This document shows, piece after piece, positions 9,608-18,534 of a DNA stretch of 64,000 nt (position 1 is its first letter; the number at the start of each line of letters is the position of its first letter). The translations under genes and the position numbers were made by a program. Under the pieces are notes generated by a model. The model was not told where the DNA came from. It did no database searches and was given only the letters and a program-made list of their open reading frames with translations. The stretch lies in NCBI RefSeq assembly GCF_018613715.1, contig NZ_JAGGPT010000010.1, positions 62,001 through 126,000 on the forward strand, written 5' to 3'. The stretch is from Chryseobacterium sp. ISL-6 (GTDB lineage Bacteria; Bacteroidota; Bacteroidia; Flavobacteriales; Weeksellaceae).

Positions 9608-10741
9608 ATGGCCGTTTATATATTAAGTAATCGGAAGATCATTCGTCATAAAAACGAAACCATTGATTCATTTTCCAATGACGAGTACTCTATCCCTAAT
9701 TTCAGAATTGCAAAATGTGATTTCGATAATTATACAGAACCTACTGCTCAGGCAAAAAAGAAAAAAGATTATACCAACAGGAATATTTTAAATTATCAGC
9801 TTTTCTCGGAACCGGAAAAGCAAGGATACGAAGATGTTCTTGAAGTATTATTAAGTGAGAAAAAGATAAAAAAATCAAAGCTCACTGCCAACAACCTTGG
9901 GGGAACGCAAAGGTTGTTTTATGAATTATATAAAAACATGTCCTCTACAAAGTCCAGAAGTGATGTGTTAATATTTATTCATGGCTATGCCTATGATTTT
10001 GATGATGAATTAGAAGCCATCATCGATCTGAAAAAGCTATTTATTGATAGCCCTGAATCTCCTGTTGAGCATATTCTATTCGTTAGCTGGCCGGCTTCAA
10101 GCAGTATTGTTCCTCTAACATATTTTGATGATAAGGCTTCAAGTATCAATTCAGGAACCTCTTTAATGAGGCTGTTCTATTTCTATACCCAGTTCTTAAA
10201 AGATATTTTTTCCAACCGGGATCTTGCTCCCTGTAATCAGAGAATACATCTGATGGCACATTCTCTGGGAAACAGAGTACTCCAAAGTATGCTCTATAGC
10301 TTAAAAAGTGAAAATATTCTAAGAGTTATTGATCAGGTATTATTGCTAAACGCCGATGTAACTTACAAAGTTTTCGAAGACTCTGAAGATTCTTTTAATA
10401 AACTTCCCTTACTTGCCAACCGGATTTCAATTTATTTAAACCGAAAAGACGCAGTCCTCGGTATTTCACAATTCACAAAAAATATTCTTACGCCAAGGCT
10501 GGGAAAACATGGTCCAAGTGATATTCAGAAATTTAAGGATATTGTTTCTATCATCGACTGTACATTTATTGAAAATGATTTGAAGAGTGGTCTGAAATTT
10601 GAACTTGGTAATCATTGGGGATACCTATCCAGCTCGCAGGTTCAAAATGATATTTTCCAAACTTTAAATGGAACCGACAGCAACCTCATTACCAATAGAA
10701 TAAGCAATAATGAAAACACCTTCATCATTGTCTCAAAATGA
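9608..10741 (+). CDS. alpha/beta hydrolase, DUF900-like
   Basis: The protein has 377 residues. The central part (about residues 115-250) has the alpha/beta hydrolase core of the DUF900 type: strand plus oxyanion region IFIHGYAYDF, then the nucleophile elbow MAHSLGNRV with its serine. No signal peptide or membrane segment is visible, so it is probably cytosolic. The first ~90 residues are poorly conserved and charged. The family contains uncharacterised esterases, and the substrate is unknown. It stands alone between glnS, which is transcribed away from it, and the sigma-54-type promoter downstream. Confidence 0.75.
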   Translation: MAVYILSNRKIIRHKNETIDSFSNDEYSIPNFRIAKCDFDNYTEPTAQAKKKKDYTNRNILNYQLFSEPEKQGYEDVLEVLLSEKKIKKSKLTANNLGGTQRLFYELYKNMSSTKSRSDVLIFIHGYAYDFDDELEAIIDLKKLFIDSPESPVEHILFVSWPASSSIVPLTYFDDKASSINSGTSLMRLFYFYTQFLKDIFSNRDLAPCNQRIHLMAHSLGNRVLQSMLYSLKSENILRVIDQVLLLNADVTYKVFEDSEDSFNKLPLLANRISIYLNRKDAVLGISQFTKNILTPRLGKHGPSDIQKFKDIVSIIDCTFIENDLKSGLKFELGNHWGYLSSSQVQNDIFQTLNGTDSNLITNRISNNENTFIIVSK

Positions 10742-10799
10742 TTAATTAATTTAGAGTTAACAATAAAATAATGTGTTAATATTTGTAAAAAGCCCGAAA

Positions 10800-10815
10800 T
10801 GGCATGAAGATTGCA
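10800..10815 (+). promoter_or_regulatory. sigma-54 (RpoN) type promoter
   Basis: TGGCATGAAGATTGCA matches the -24/-12 consensus TGGCAYGNNNNTTGCW at every constrained position, with GG and GC twelve bases apart. The predicted start of transcription is near 10826, 28 nt before a short open frame at 10854. No other gene on the plus strand follows for 2.5 kb. The match is seen directly; its activity is inferred. Confidence 0.65.
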
Positions 10816-10853
10816 TATTTCTTAGACTAGAGAATTAATTAAAATTTCCGGCA

Positions 10854-10931
10854 ATGAAAAAGTTTAAAGAAAAGTTTTCTATTTTATTAGAAAACATTAA
10901 AAAAACGATTTTCATAAATGATGAGATTTAG
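10854..10931 (+). CDS. putative 25-aa peptide behind a sigma-54 promoter
   Basis: ATG to TAG encodes 25 residues. The peptide starts MKKFKEKFSILLENIKK and ends in FINDEI; it is basic at the N-terminus and could form an amphipathic helix. It is too short for ordinary gene calling and I do not recognise it. The case for it is position: it is the first open frame after a near-perfect sigma-54 promoter, in an otherwise empty 236-bp gap, and convergent with menC. The transcript could instead be a small RNA or an antisense leader to menC. Confidence 0.4.
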   Translation: MKKFKEKFSILLENIKKTIFINDEI

Positions 10932-10977
10932 TTAGATGCCTTCAAACAGGAAACCTTAACACATTTCCATGTTTAGA

Positions 10978-11982
10978 TCATGCTTTAAAAAGCAAGCGTT
11001 CCCCAGTTAGTTTCATATGGTTGACAAAATTATTAGTAAATAAGCCTCCAGTGCCAAGGCCTTGAGGCAATTTACTATGTTTTGTAAATGTATACTGCGC
11101 AATCGCATTTAACCCGATATTACTTTCCAAAGCTGAAGTTATCCACCATCCTATTTTTTGTTCTTCTGCGAGCTTAATCCACTCATCAGATCCTGAAAAA
11201 CCTCCGATTAATGAGGGTTTTAAAATAATGTATTGTGGCCTGATGGCTTCTAAGAGTTTTTTCTTTTCATCATTTTCAGTTACCCCAATTAATTCTTCGT
11301 CCAAAGCAATGGGTGTTGGAGTTTCCGCACATAATGCAGCCATATCGGTCCAGTTTCCGGCTTTAATAGGCTGTTCTATAGAATGAATATGCAAATCGGA
11401 AAGCTGCTTTAAGACCATTCTTGCTTCTTCTGTATTAAATCCACCATTAGCATCAACACGCAACTCTAATGCATCTTTCGGAAATTTTTCTCTTAACTTT
11501 TGAAGAACTGTATGTTCAGATTTCCAATCAACACCAATTTTTAACTTAATACAATGAAAGCCATTTTCAAGTTTCTCATGAATCTGTTCTTCCATATAAT
11601 TAACATCTCCCATCCAGATCAATCCATTGATAATAATGGGAATCTGTCCTCTTGTAAATTCACTTGGAAAATAAAGGTGATCACCATTATGCAAATTGAG
11701 AATGGCCTGTTCGTATCCAATCCAAATGGATGGAAATTCTTTTAACTGTTCTTTTAAAAACTGGGGATCCTGATCGATATTTTCACAAAGCCACTTCAAT
11801 TTTTCTTCATAATCAGGTCTATCGTCAAAGCTTAATCCTCTGAAAACAGCACACTCTCCTACTCCCTTTTGCTCACCTTCTGAAACTTCAAGAATAAAGG
11901 TCTCTTTTTCATGCAAAACGCCACGAGATGTTCCACTCGGGCGTTTGAATTCTAATAAATATCTAGAATATTTAGCTATCAT
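10978..11982 (-). CDS. menC: o-succinylbenzoate synthase
   Basis: This is an enolase-superfamily enzyme of 334 residues that dehydrates SHCHC to o-succinylbenzoate in menaquinone synthesis. All expected residues are visible: the KxK pair with catalytic Lys148 (CIKLKIG), metal ligands Asp177 (VDANGG), Glu203 (IEQPI) and Asp228 (ALDEE), and Lys255 (LKPSLIGG). The family also includes N-succinylamino acid racemases, but these are rare in Bacteroidota, which depend on menaquinone. The ATG directly follows the stop codon of fbp (TAA-ATG, no gap), so the two are co-transcribed and probably translationally coupled. Confidence 0.93.
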   Translation of the reverse strand: MIAKYSRYLLEFKRPSGTSRGVLHEKETFILEVSEGEQKGVGECAVFRGLSFDDRPDYEEKLKWLCENIDQDPQFLKEQLKEFPSIWIGYEQAILNLHNGDHLYFPSEFTRGQIPIIINGLIWMGDVNYMEEQIHEKLENGFHCIKLKIGVDWKSEHTVLQKLREKFPKDALELRVDANGGFNTEEARMVLKQLSDLHIHSIEQPIKAGNWTDMAALCAETPTPIALDEELIGVTENDEKKKLLEAIRPQYIILKPSLIGGFSGSDEWIKLAEEQKIGWWITSALESNIGLNAIAQYTFTKHSKLPQGLGTGGLFTNNFVNHMKLTGERLLFKA

Positions 11983-12999
11983 TTATTTTACACTATCTAT
12001 TCGCATAAATTCCTCGGCCTTCTCTACCATATCTACGCTTCCACAGAAAAATGGAATTCTTTGGTGAAGTTCAGTAGGTTCAACTTCCAAAATTCTTCTG
12101 AATCCGTCTGTCGCTTTTCCTCCTGCCTGTTCTGCAAGGAATGCCATAGGATTACATTCGTACAATAATCTCAGCTTACCATTAGGTGATTGAGAGTAGG
12201 ATGGATAAATATAAATTCCACCTTTTAGCATATTCCTATGAAAATCAGCCACGAGAGAACCAATATATCGGGATGTATAAGGACGATCGCCTTCTTCCAT
12301 CTGGCAATATTTCAGATAATTTTTAACTCCTTGAGGGAATTTAATATAGTTCCCTTCATTAATGGAATAAATCTTTCCGGTTGCCGGAAATTTCATATTT
12401 GGATGCGAAAGATAATAGGTGCCTAAAGAAGGATCTAAGGTGAAGCCGTTCACTCCATTTCCTGTGGTATAAACAATCATGGTGGAAGAACCATAGATCA
12501 CATATCCTGCTGCGATCTGATTTACTCCTTTCTGTAAGAAGTCTTCTAACTGAACCGGAGTTCCAGGTTCTGATACCCTTCTGTAAATTGAGAAAATAGT
12601 TCCTACCGAAACATTAACATCAATATTTGATGAACCATCAAGAGGATCAATTAAAACTACATATTTACTAAGATGCCCGTTTCCAACACATTTAATATCT
12701 ATAAAATCATCGTTCTCTTCCGAAGCAATTCCACAAACTACCTCTCTTTGCGATAATGCAGTGATAAATATTTCATTGGCAAGCACATCTAATTTCTGCT
12801 GCTCTTCACCCTGAATATTCTCATTACCGGCTTTTCCGATAATATCTGCAATTCCAGCTTTATTTACTTCTCTGTTTACCACTTTTGAAGCCAATCTTAT
12901 AGCACTTAGAAGTCGGGAAAGTTCCCCCGTAGAATATTGAAAATCTTCTTGTTTATCTATAATAAATTCTCCTAAAGTCTGCAACGATTGATCTGACAT
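11983..12999 (-). CDS. fbp: fructose-1,6-bisphosphatase, class 1
   Basis: The enzyme has 338 residues and hydrolyses fructose 1,6-bisphosphate in gluconeogenesis. The metal and phosphate motif LIDPLDGSSNID is intact, and the C-terminal substrate region with YSQSPNGKLRLLYECNP fits class 1. It is cytosolic, with no signal. It is the first gene of a two-gene unit with menC (no spacing) and faces the divergent aspartate kinase gene across 394 bp. Confidence 0.96.
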   Translation of the reverse strand: MSDQSLQTLGEFIIDKQEDFQYSTGELSRLLSAIRLASKVVNREVNKAGIADIIGKAGNENIQGEEQQKLDVLANEIFITALSQREVVCGIASEENDDFIDIKCVGNGHLSKYVVLIDPLDGSSNIDVNVSVGTIFSIYRRVSEPGTPVQLEDFLQKGVNQIAAGYVIYGSSTMIVYTTGNGVNGFTLDPSLGTYYLSHPNMKFPATGKIYSINEGNYIKFPQGVKNYLKYCQMEEGDRPYTSRYIGSLVADFHRNMLKGGIYIYPSYSQSPNGKLRLLYECNPMAFLAEQAGGKATDGFRRILEVEPTELHQRIPFFCGSVDMVEKAEEFMRIDSVK

Positions 13000-13393
13000 A
13001 TTTTACTATTTACGATTTCTCCAAATTTCGTAAAATTTATCGCAATCTAAAAAAAATTCTTTTAAAAGATCTTAAACACTGTATATCAATGTCATATAGT
13101 GTTATTTCATCATTATCCTTCTCTATCTTCTCAATAATCTGTTCCCGTTTTTCATTGCAAAGAAATTTCATCAATTATCATCATTTTTAGTCATATAACT
13201 CGATTACATAGAAATAAAACTACATAATAGAGGTTGATATTAAAGAAAACCCAATAAAATCATCCATTTATCATAAAAATCTTTATCTCATCCTACCATT
13301 CAGGTATTTCATATCTCATTGTAAATTTATAATTTTGACGTCCGTAAAAAACTCAACTATTATTTATCTAACAATTTTATTTTTAATAATTTA
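13000..13393. other. divergent intergenic region fbp / aspartate kinase
   Basis: This is a 394-bp AT-rich spacer between two divergent genes and must hold both promoters. TAATTTTG at 13330-13337 fits the -7 box for the kinase (57 nt ahead of its ATG), but no TTG lies at the right distance upstream. I see no open frame, RNA gene or strong hairpin. Confidence 0.5.
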
Positions 13394-14632
13394 ATGAAAA
13401 TTTTCAAGTTTGGTGGAGCATCTGTAAAAGATGCTGAAAGTGTAAAAAATGTGTCAATGGTTTTAAAAAGCCAAGGATTTGCCAAATGCTTGCTGGTAAT
13501 TTCAGCAATGGGCAAAACGACTAATGAGTTGGAAAAGGTTGTAGAACTTTATTTCAAGAAGGAAAACTATCAAACTGAAATTAAGATTATTAAACAGAAG
13601 CATATCGAAATCGCTCAGGGTCTTTTCCAAGAAAACCACCCAGTATTTTCGGAAATTAATTTGTTTTTTGATGATCTTGATTCTTTTTTAAGAAGAAATA
13701 AATCTCCAAATTATAATTTTGTTTACGATCAGGTAGTAAGTTGTGGAGAAATGATTTCTACAAAAATTTTGAGTGAATATCTTAATGAGATACAGTTTAC
13801 TAATCAATGGCTGGATGCAAGAGATTATATAAAAACTGATAATTCTTATAGAGATGGTAATGTAGACTGGAAAAAAACAGAAGAGTTTATCTCTACTTTA
13901 AATTCTGAGATCTGTTATGTAACACAAGGTTTTATCGGCTCTGACGATAATAATTTTACAGTTACTTTAGGAAGAGAGGGTTCTGATTACTCTGCTGCCA
14001 TTTTCGCTTACTGCACCAATGCGGAAGCAATGACGATATGGAAAGATGTTCCCGGGGTAATGACGGGGGATCCCAGAAAATTCAAGGATGTTACCCTTCT
14101 TTCTAATATCTCTTATGAGGAAGCTATTGAAATGGCTTATTATGGAGCAAGTGTTATTCACCCGAAAACCTTACAGCCTTTACAACAAAAAAGCATTCCT
14201 TTTTATGTAAAATCTTTTGTAGACCCTACAAAGGGAGGAACGAAAGTAGGAGCTTCAGAAAAAAATCAACATGAAGAATCTTATATTTTAAAAGAGAACC
14301 AGAATCTTTTAAAAATATCTACAAGAAATTTTTCATTTATTGCTGAAGATCATATGAGTGAAATTTTTAGTCTTTTATCAAGACATAAAATTAAAGTTTC
14401 ATTGATGCAGAATTCTGCAATTTCACTAGCTTTATGTTTGGAAGATAAATTCAATACTATTGATGAGCTGAACGAAGAATTACAAAAAGGTTTTAAAACT
14501 GAGGTAGTTAAGAATGTATCTCTATTCACCGTAAGAAATGCGAAGATGGATAACATTGATAAATTTTACCAGGAAAAAAGTGTATTATTGGAACAAATTT
14601 CCAAGAGTACTCTTCAAATGGTAACACTATAA
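13394..14632 (+). CDS. aspartate kinase
   Basis: This is a monofunctional aspartokinase of 412 residues, phosphorylating aspartate at the head of the Lys/Thr/Met pathway. The N-terminal KFGGASV (residues 5-11; KFGGTSV in most relatives) and TLGREGSDYSAA motifs mark the kinase domain. The final ~120 residues are ACT-like regulatory domains, implying feedback control by an end product. No homoserine dehydrogenase domain is fused. The acyltransferase gene starts 22 bp later on the same strand. Confidence 0.93.
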   Translation: MKIFKFGGASVKDAESVKNVSMVLKSQGFAKCLLVISAMGKTTNELEKVVELYFKKENYQTEIKIIKQKHIEIAQGLFQENHPVFSEINLFFDDLDSFLRRNKSPNYNFVYDQVVSCGEMISTKILSEYLNEIQFTNQWLDARDYIKTDNSYRDGNVDWKKTEEFISTLNSEICYVTQGFIGSDDNNFTVTLGREGSDYSAAIFAYCTNAEAMTIWKDVPGVMTGDPRKFKDVTLLSNISYEEAIEMAYYGASVIHPKTLQPLQQKSIPFYVKSFVDPTKGGTKVGASEKNQHEESYILKENQNLLKISTRNFSFIAEDHMSEIFSLLSRHKIKVSLMQNSAISLALCLEDKFNTIDELNEELQKGFKTEVVKNVSLFTVRNAKMDNIDKFYQEKSVLLEQISKSTLQMVTL

Positions 14633-14654
14633 ATATAATTGCGACTAAACACAT

Positions 14655-16496
14655 ATGAGCTTAATTTCGAAAAATGATTTAATCCAAGCTTCCGGCTTAA
14701 GTAAAATAGGATTTCTAAAGAATCCTGTAGCATCTGCTATCATGAGCGTTGCTAAAATAAATGAAGTCAACAGATTATATGATAAACTAAAAGACAGGGA
14801 AGGTAAAGACTTTTTCGATTCATTTGTAAGGGAGAGAAACTTAAGCTATATCGCATTTGAAGAAGATTTAGCTAAGATCCCAAAGACAGGACCATTTATC
14901 CTGGTTTCCAATCATCCGCTTGGGGCAATTGATGGAATCTTAATGTGTAAAATATTATTAGAAGTACGTCCTGATTTTAAAGTAATGGGTAATTTTCTAT
15001 TAGAGAAAATAAAACCTATGGAACCTTATGTAATTTCTGTAAATCCTTTTGAAAACAGAAAGGGAGCTTACAGCAGTTCTTCAGGAATGCGTGAGACTTT
15101 AAAACACATTGAAAATGGAGGTTGTGTTGGTATTTTCCCAGCAGGGGAAGTTTCAAACAAAAACAATGCTTATAGTGAGATCTTAGACAGGGAATGGGAA
15201 AAACCAGCTTTAAAATTGATTAAAATGGCAAAAGTACCGGTTGTTCCGATGTACTTCCATGCCAAAAACAGCACATTATTTTATCAGGTGGCAAAACTGC
15301 ATGCGAGTTTGCAAACATTAATGTTACCATCTGAAATGATGAATGACAGAGAAAAACCCATCCGTGTAAGAATAGGTAAACCCATTGCTGTAAAAGCCAT
15401 GGATGAGATGGAAAATATTGAGGAGCTAGGTGAATTTTTAAAACGTAAGGTGTATATGATGAAATCTTACTATGAAAAAAGAAAATCACTTGCCCAGGTT
15501 ATAAATCTTCAAAATCTATCTTTAAAATTCCCTTTACTTAAGGAGGAAAATATTGTACAAAATATCATTGATGAAACGCCTAAAGAAAATATTCTAAATG
15601 ATATTAGTAAGCTGAGAGGTACTGATAAGATGCTTTTCAGTAACGGCAATTATGAAATCTATTTCACTACATATGAGGAGATCCCTTCTGTAATGAGGGA
15701 AATAGGCAGACAGAGAGAGCTTACTTTCCGCGCCGTGGGAGAAGGGAGTAATTTACCTTTTGATCTCGACGAATATGATAAGCATTACCACCATCTTTTC
15801 CTTTGGGACAGTACTGCAGAAATGCTGGTTGGAGCCTATCGTATGGCCTTAGGTAAAGATGTTATGAAAAAATATGGCATTAAAGGATTTTATACCAGTT
15901 CACTTTTTGAATTCGAACAGGATATCCATCCTTTCTTCAAAAAAGTGATTGAAATGGGAAGAGCGTACATCTGTCAGGAATATCAGCAAAAACCGCTTCC
16001 ACTCTTTTTATTATGGCGTGGAATCGTTCATGTGTGCTTGAGAAACCCTGATCATAAGTTCCTTATGGGTGGAGTAAGTATTTCGAATAAGTTTTCAGAG
16101 TTTTCAAAATCTTTGATGATCGAATTCATGCGTTCAAATTATTATGATGGTGCAGTTGCCCAATATATTACGCCCAGAAATGAATATAAAGTGAAGCTTA
16201 GAGATCGTGACAAAAATATCTTTTTTGAGGAAATGGAATCTGATCTTAATAAGCTGGATAAAATCATTGATGATCTTGAACCGGAGTTAAGACTGCCTGT
16301 TTTGATCAAAAAATACATCAAGCAAAATGCAAAAGTAATTGCATTTAATGTAGATCCTAATTTTAATGATGCAATAGATGGACTTATGTATATCCGAATC
16401 AGTGATCTTCCGGAAAGTACGATTAAGCCTGTATTAGAAGAAATGAGTGAGCAAATCAGAAAGGAACAGGAAAATAATCCAGCTGAGAATCAGTAG
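14655..16496 (+). CDS. bifunctional acyltransferase, OlsF/GlsF-type aminolipid synthase
   Basis: The protein has 613 residues and two catalytic halves. Residues ~60-270 are a PlsC-like lysophospholipid acyltransferase domain with NHPLGAIDG and the IFPAGEVS motif. Residues ~320-560 are a GNAT-like N-acyltransferase (OlsB/GlsB, hemolysin-like) with the segments REIGRQRELTFRAVGEG and EMGRAYICQEYQ. This O- plus N-acyltransferase fusion is known from OlsF of Serratia and Flavobacterium johnsoniae, which makes ornithine lipids. In Bacteroidota related enzymes make glycine lipids. The protein should act on the inner membrane with acyl-ACP or acyl-CoA donors. The amino-acid head group cannot be read from sequence. 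It follows aspartate kinase by 22 bp. Confidence 0.85.
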   Translation: MSLISKNDLIQASGLSKIGFLKNPVASAIMSVAKINEVNRLYDKLKDREGKDFFDSFVRERNLSYIAFEEDLAKIPKTGPFILVSNHPLGAIDGILMCKILLEVRPDFKVMGNFLLEKIKPMEPYVISVNPFENRKGAYSSSSGMRETLKHIENGGCVGIFPAGEVSNKNNAYSEILDREWEKPALKLIKMAKVPVVPMYFHAKNSTLFYQVAKLHASLQTLMLPSEMMNDREKPIRVRIGKPIAVKAMDEMENIEELGEFLKRKVYMMKSYYEKRKSLAQVINLQNLSLKFPLLKEENIVQNIIDETPKENILNDISKLRGTDKMLFSNGNYEIYFTTYEEIPSVMREIGRQRELTFRAVGEGSNLPFDLDEYDKHYHHLFLWDSTAEMLVGAYRMALGKDVMKKYGIKGFYTSSLFEFEQDIHPFFKKVIEMGRAYICQEYQQKPLPLFLLWRGIVHVCLRNPDHKFLMGGVSISNKFSEFSKSLMIEFMRSNYYDGAVAQYITPRNEYKVKLRDRDKNIFFEEMESDLNKLDKIIDDLEPELRLPVLIKKYIKQNAKVIAFNVDPNFNDAIDGLMYIRISDLPESTIKPVLEEMSEQIRKEQENNPAENQ

Positions 16497-16532
16497 GTTT
16501 TTATTTAAACTATAAAAAAATTCCATTAATAC

Positions 16533-16563
16533 TTGCTTCATATACCAAAACTTACTACTTTTG
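16533..16563 (+). promoter_or_regulatory. promoter of first tRNA-Phe
   Basis: TTG (16533-16535), a 20-nt spacer and TACTTTTG (16556-16563) form a complete Bacteroidota -33/-7 promoter. The tRNA starts 43 nt after the box. The second tRNA-Phe has the same arrangement with the same spacer length. Confidence 0.75.
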
Positions 16564-16605
16564 CATCACTTTAAAACAACGAAGTAAGACAAACAAAAAT
16601 ATAAT

Positions 16606-16678
16606 GGTTTCTTAGCTCAGTTGGTAGAGCAATGGATTGAAAATCCATGTGTCCCTGGTTCGATTCCTGGAGAAACCA
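16606..16678 (+). tRNA. tRNA-Phe (GAA), copy 1
   Basis: The 73-nt cloverleaf is complete: acceptor stem GGTTTCT/AGAAACC, D arm GCTC...GAGC, anticodon stem ATGGA/TCCAT with loop TTGAAAA (anticodon GAA), T arm CCTGG TTCGATT CCTGG and discriminator A. The 3' CCA is not encoded. It is identical to the copy at 18369. Confidence 0.97.
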
Positions 16679-16680
16679 CA

Positions 16681-16709
16681 AACCACCTTTTTAAGGTGGT
16701 TTTTGTTTT
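16681..16709 (+). terminator. terminator of first tRNA-Phe
   Basis: AACCACCTT and AAGGTGGTT pair around three T, followed by TTTTGTTTT. It ends the single-gene tRNA transcript. Confidence 0.85.
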
Positions 16710-16860
16710 ATATACAACCCACCATCTTATACTCCACCCCTCTTTTTTTTATTGAAACAATATGAATTTACTTATAATTTAATCAACAATGTGAGAATTA
16801 ATTTTTTATTCTATAGATAAAAAATTAAATTAGTGCTGTAAATCCAATCACAAATAAATT

Positions 16861-18210
16861 ATGAGACTAAAACTATTGACAGAGATCTTTTTAGGTATTG
16901 CTTTTCTTGTTTTTCAGTCGTGTGCAGAAAATAATAGCATAGCCACGGAAGACACCATTTCTAAACAAAATAAAGCATCTTCTTTAATAAACAATCCACC
17001 ATTCAGTGTTCCGGTAGCTGGAAATTCATTTCTGACCGTAAAGCCTTCCGGAGCCAATGAGGTAATCACATCTGCCAAATTAGCCAACTGGACCAATCCC
17101 AATACGGTTATTAGTACTTATTTCAGACTAAGCAATACTGGAACGTTAAATATCGGATTAAAGGCTTCAGTCCCTTCCGGTAGTAGCATAGTTAAAGTAA
17201 CGATTGGTAATGAATCTAAGAACATTACATTAACAGGATTGGCTTATACCAATTATACTGTGGGAGATTTTACCATTTCTAACCCAGGTTATGTAAAAGT
17301 TGATCTTCAAGGGGTATCTAAAACAGGAGGTTACTTTGCGGACCTCACCGATATTTTAGTTAGTGGATCCGCAGCCACAGGAACTCATATTTTCAGTAAT
17401 GATCCCTCATATTATTACTGGGCTCGTAGAGGGCCTTCCTGTCACTTGAATTACACGATCCCAACAAATACCAATGTAAGTTATTATTATAACGAAGTGA
17501 CAATTCCCATTGGTGAAGATAAGATCGGCTCTTATTTTATGGCAAACGGCTTCAAAGAGGGCTACTTTGGGATGCAGGTTAATTCTGCCACTGAAAGAAG
17601 GATTTTATTCTCTGTATGGAGCCCATTTGAAACAGACGATCCCAATAATATCCCACCCGATCACAAGATTGTGTTAAACAGAGCAGGTAGTGGAGTTAGT
17701 ATTGGAGAGTTTGGTAATGAAGGCTCAGGAGGACAGAGTTATTATAAATATAATTGGACAGCTGGACAGACCTATAAATTCTTATTAAAAGGTGAACCTG
17801 ATGGAAATGGAAAAACGGATTATACAGCATGGTTCCTCTCTCCAGAAACCACTTCCTGGAAACTCATTGCCAGCTGGAAGAGGCCACAAACCAGCACTTA
17901 TCTTAAAGGATTCTACAGTTTCGTAGAAAATTTTGAACCTGAGAATGGATATCAGGGAAGAAAGGTAGAATTTAAAAATCAGTGGGTAAGAACCTCTTCT
18001 GGAAACTGGATGGCAATTTCAGGAGCGAGATTCAGTGTGGATAATACTTATAATGCAGAGCAAAGGATAGATGCTATGGGTGGAATAAATGGTAACGCAT
18101 TCTTTTTACAAAATGGAGGATTCTTTAATACTGTTGTAAACCCAGGAACTCAGTTTTCGGTTACAGCACCAACACAAGCTCCCAATATAGATTTTTCAAA
18201 TCTTCCATAA
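16861..18210 (+). CDS. DUF3472/DUF5077 domain lipoprotein
   Basis: The protein has 449 residues. The signal peptide ends in the lipobox VFQSC (Cys about residue 21), so it is a lipoprotein, probably surface-exposed or periplasmic. Residues ~45-165 form a beta-sandwich of the DUF5077 type, and ~170-400 match the DUF3472 domain (HIFSNDPSYYYWARRG, many aromatic residues, FKEGYFGMQVNS). These domains occur in carbohydrate-associated Bacteroidota proteins, but no activity is established to my knowledge. The gene sits alone between two identical tRNA-Phe genes, which may mark a past insertion or duplication. Confidence 0.8.
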   Translation: MRLKLLTEIFLGIAFLVFQSCAENNSIATEDTISKQNKASSLINNPPFSVPVAGNSFLTVKPSGANEVITSAKLANWTNPNTVISTYFRLSNTGTLNIGLKASVPSGSSIVKVTIGNESKNITLTGLAYTNYTVGDFTISNPGYVKVDLQGVSKTGGYFADLTDILVSGSAATGTHIFSNDPSYYYWARRGPSCHLNYTIPTNTNVSYYYNEVTIPIGEDKIGSYFMANGFKEGYFGMQVNSATERRILFSVWSPFETDDPNNIPPDHKIVLNRAGSGVSIGEFGNEGSGGQSYYKYNWTAGQTYKFLLKGEPDGNGKTDYTAWFLSPETTSWKLIASWKRPQTSTYLKGFYSFVENFEPENGYQGRKVEFKNQWVRTSSGNWMAISGARFSVDNTYNAEQRIDAMGGINGNAFFLQNGGFFNTVVNPGTQFSVTAPTQAPNIDFSNLP

Positions 18211-18232
18211 AACATTCATATAAGAGATATAA

Positions 18233-18275
18233 CCTGCTATTACCATTTGGGAAAAATAATAGCAGGCTTTTATTT
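18233..18275 (+). terminator. terminator of DUF3472 gene
   Basis: CCTGCTATTA (18233-18242) pairs with TAATAGCAGG (18257-18266), followed by CTTTTATTTTT. Confidence 0.85.
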
Positions 18276-18297
18276 TTATACATTTTTTTAATTTTTA

Positions 18298-18328
18298 TTG
18301 CATGATATAGTAAAAATTACTATTTTTG
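18298..18328 (+). promoter_or_regulatory. promoter of second tRNA-Phe
   Basis: TTG (18298-18300), a 20-nt spacer and TATTTTTG (18321-18328). The leader between promoter and tRNA (ACAACGAAGTAAG region) is nearly identical to that of copy 1. Confidence 0.75.
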
Positions 18329-18368
18329 CACCCACTTTAAACAACGAAGTAAGCCAAACAAACATATT

Positions 18369-18441
18369 GGTTTCTTAGCTCAGTTGGTAGAGCAATGGAT
18401 TGAAAATCCATGTGTCCCTGGTTCGATTCCTGGAGAAACCA
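18369..18441 (+). tRNA. tRNA-Phe (GAA), copy 2
   Basis: This gene is identical over all 73 nt to the copy at 16606, with the GAA anticodon and no encoded CCA. Together with its leader it forms a ~1.76-kb-spaced direct duplication around the DUF3472 gene. Confidence 0.97.
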
Positions 18442-18443
18442 CA

Positions 18444-18475
18444 AAACCACCTAATTAGGTGGTTTTTTGTTTTTA
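18444..18475 (+). terminator. terminator of second tRNA-Phe
   Basis: AAACCACCTA and its complement TAGGTGGTTT form a hairpin followed by TTTTGTTTTT. The stem differs in sequence from the terminator of copy 1, apart from the CCACC/GGTGG core. Confidence 0.85.
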
Positions 18476-18534
18476 TTTTAATTGAACAGTTAGTTTAAGA
18501 TACACTACTGAATTCTTAAATATCATTCATCTCT

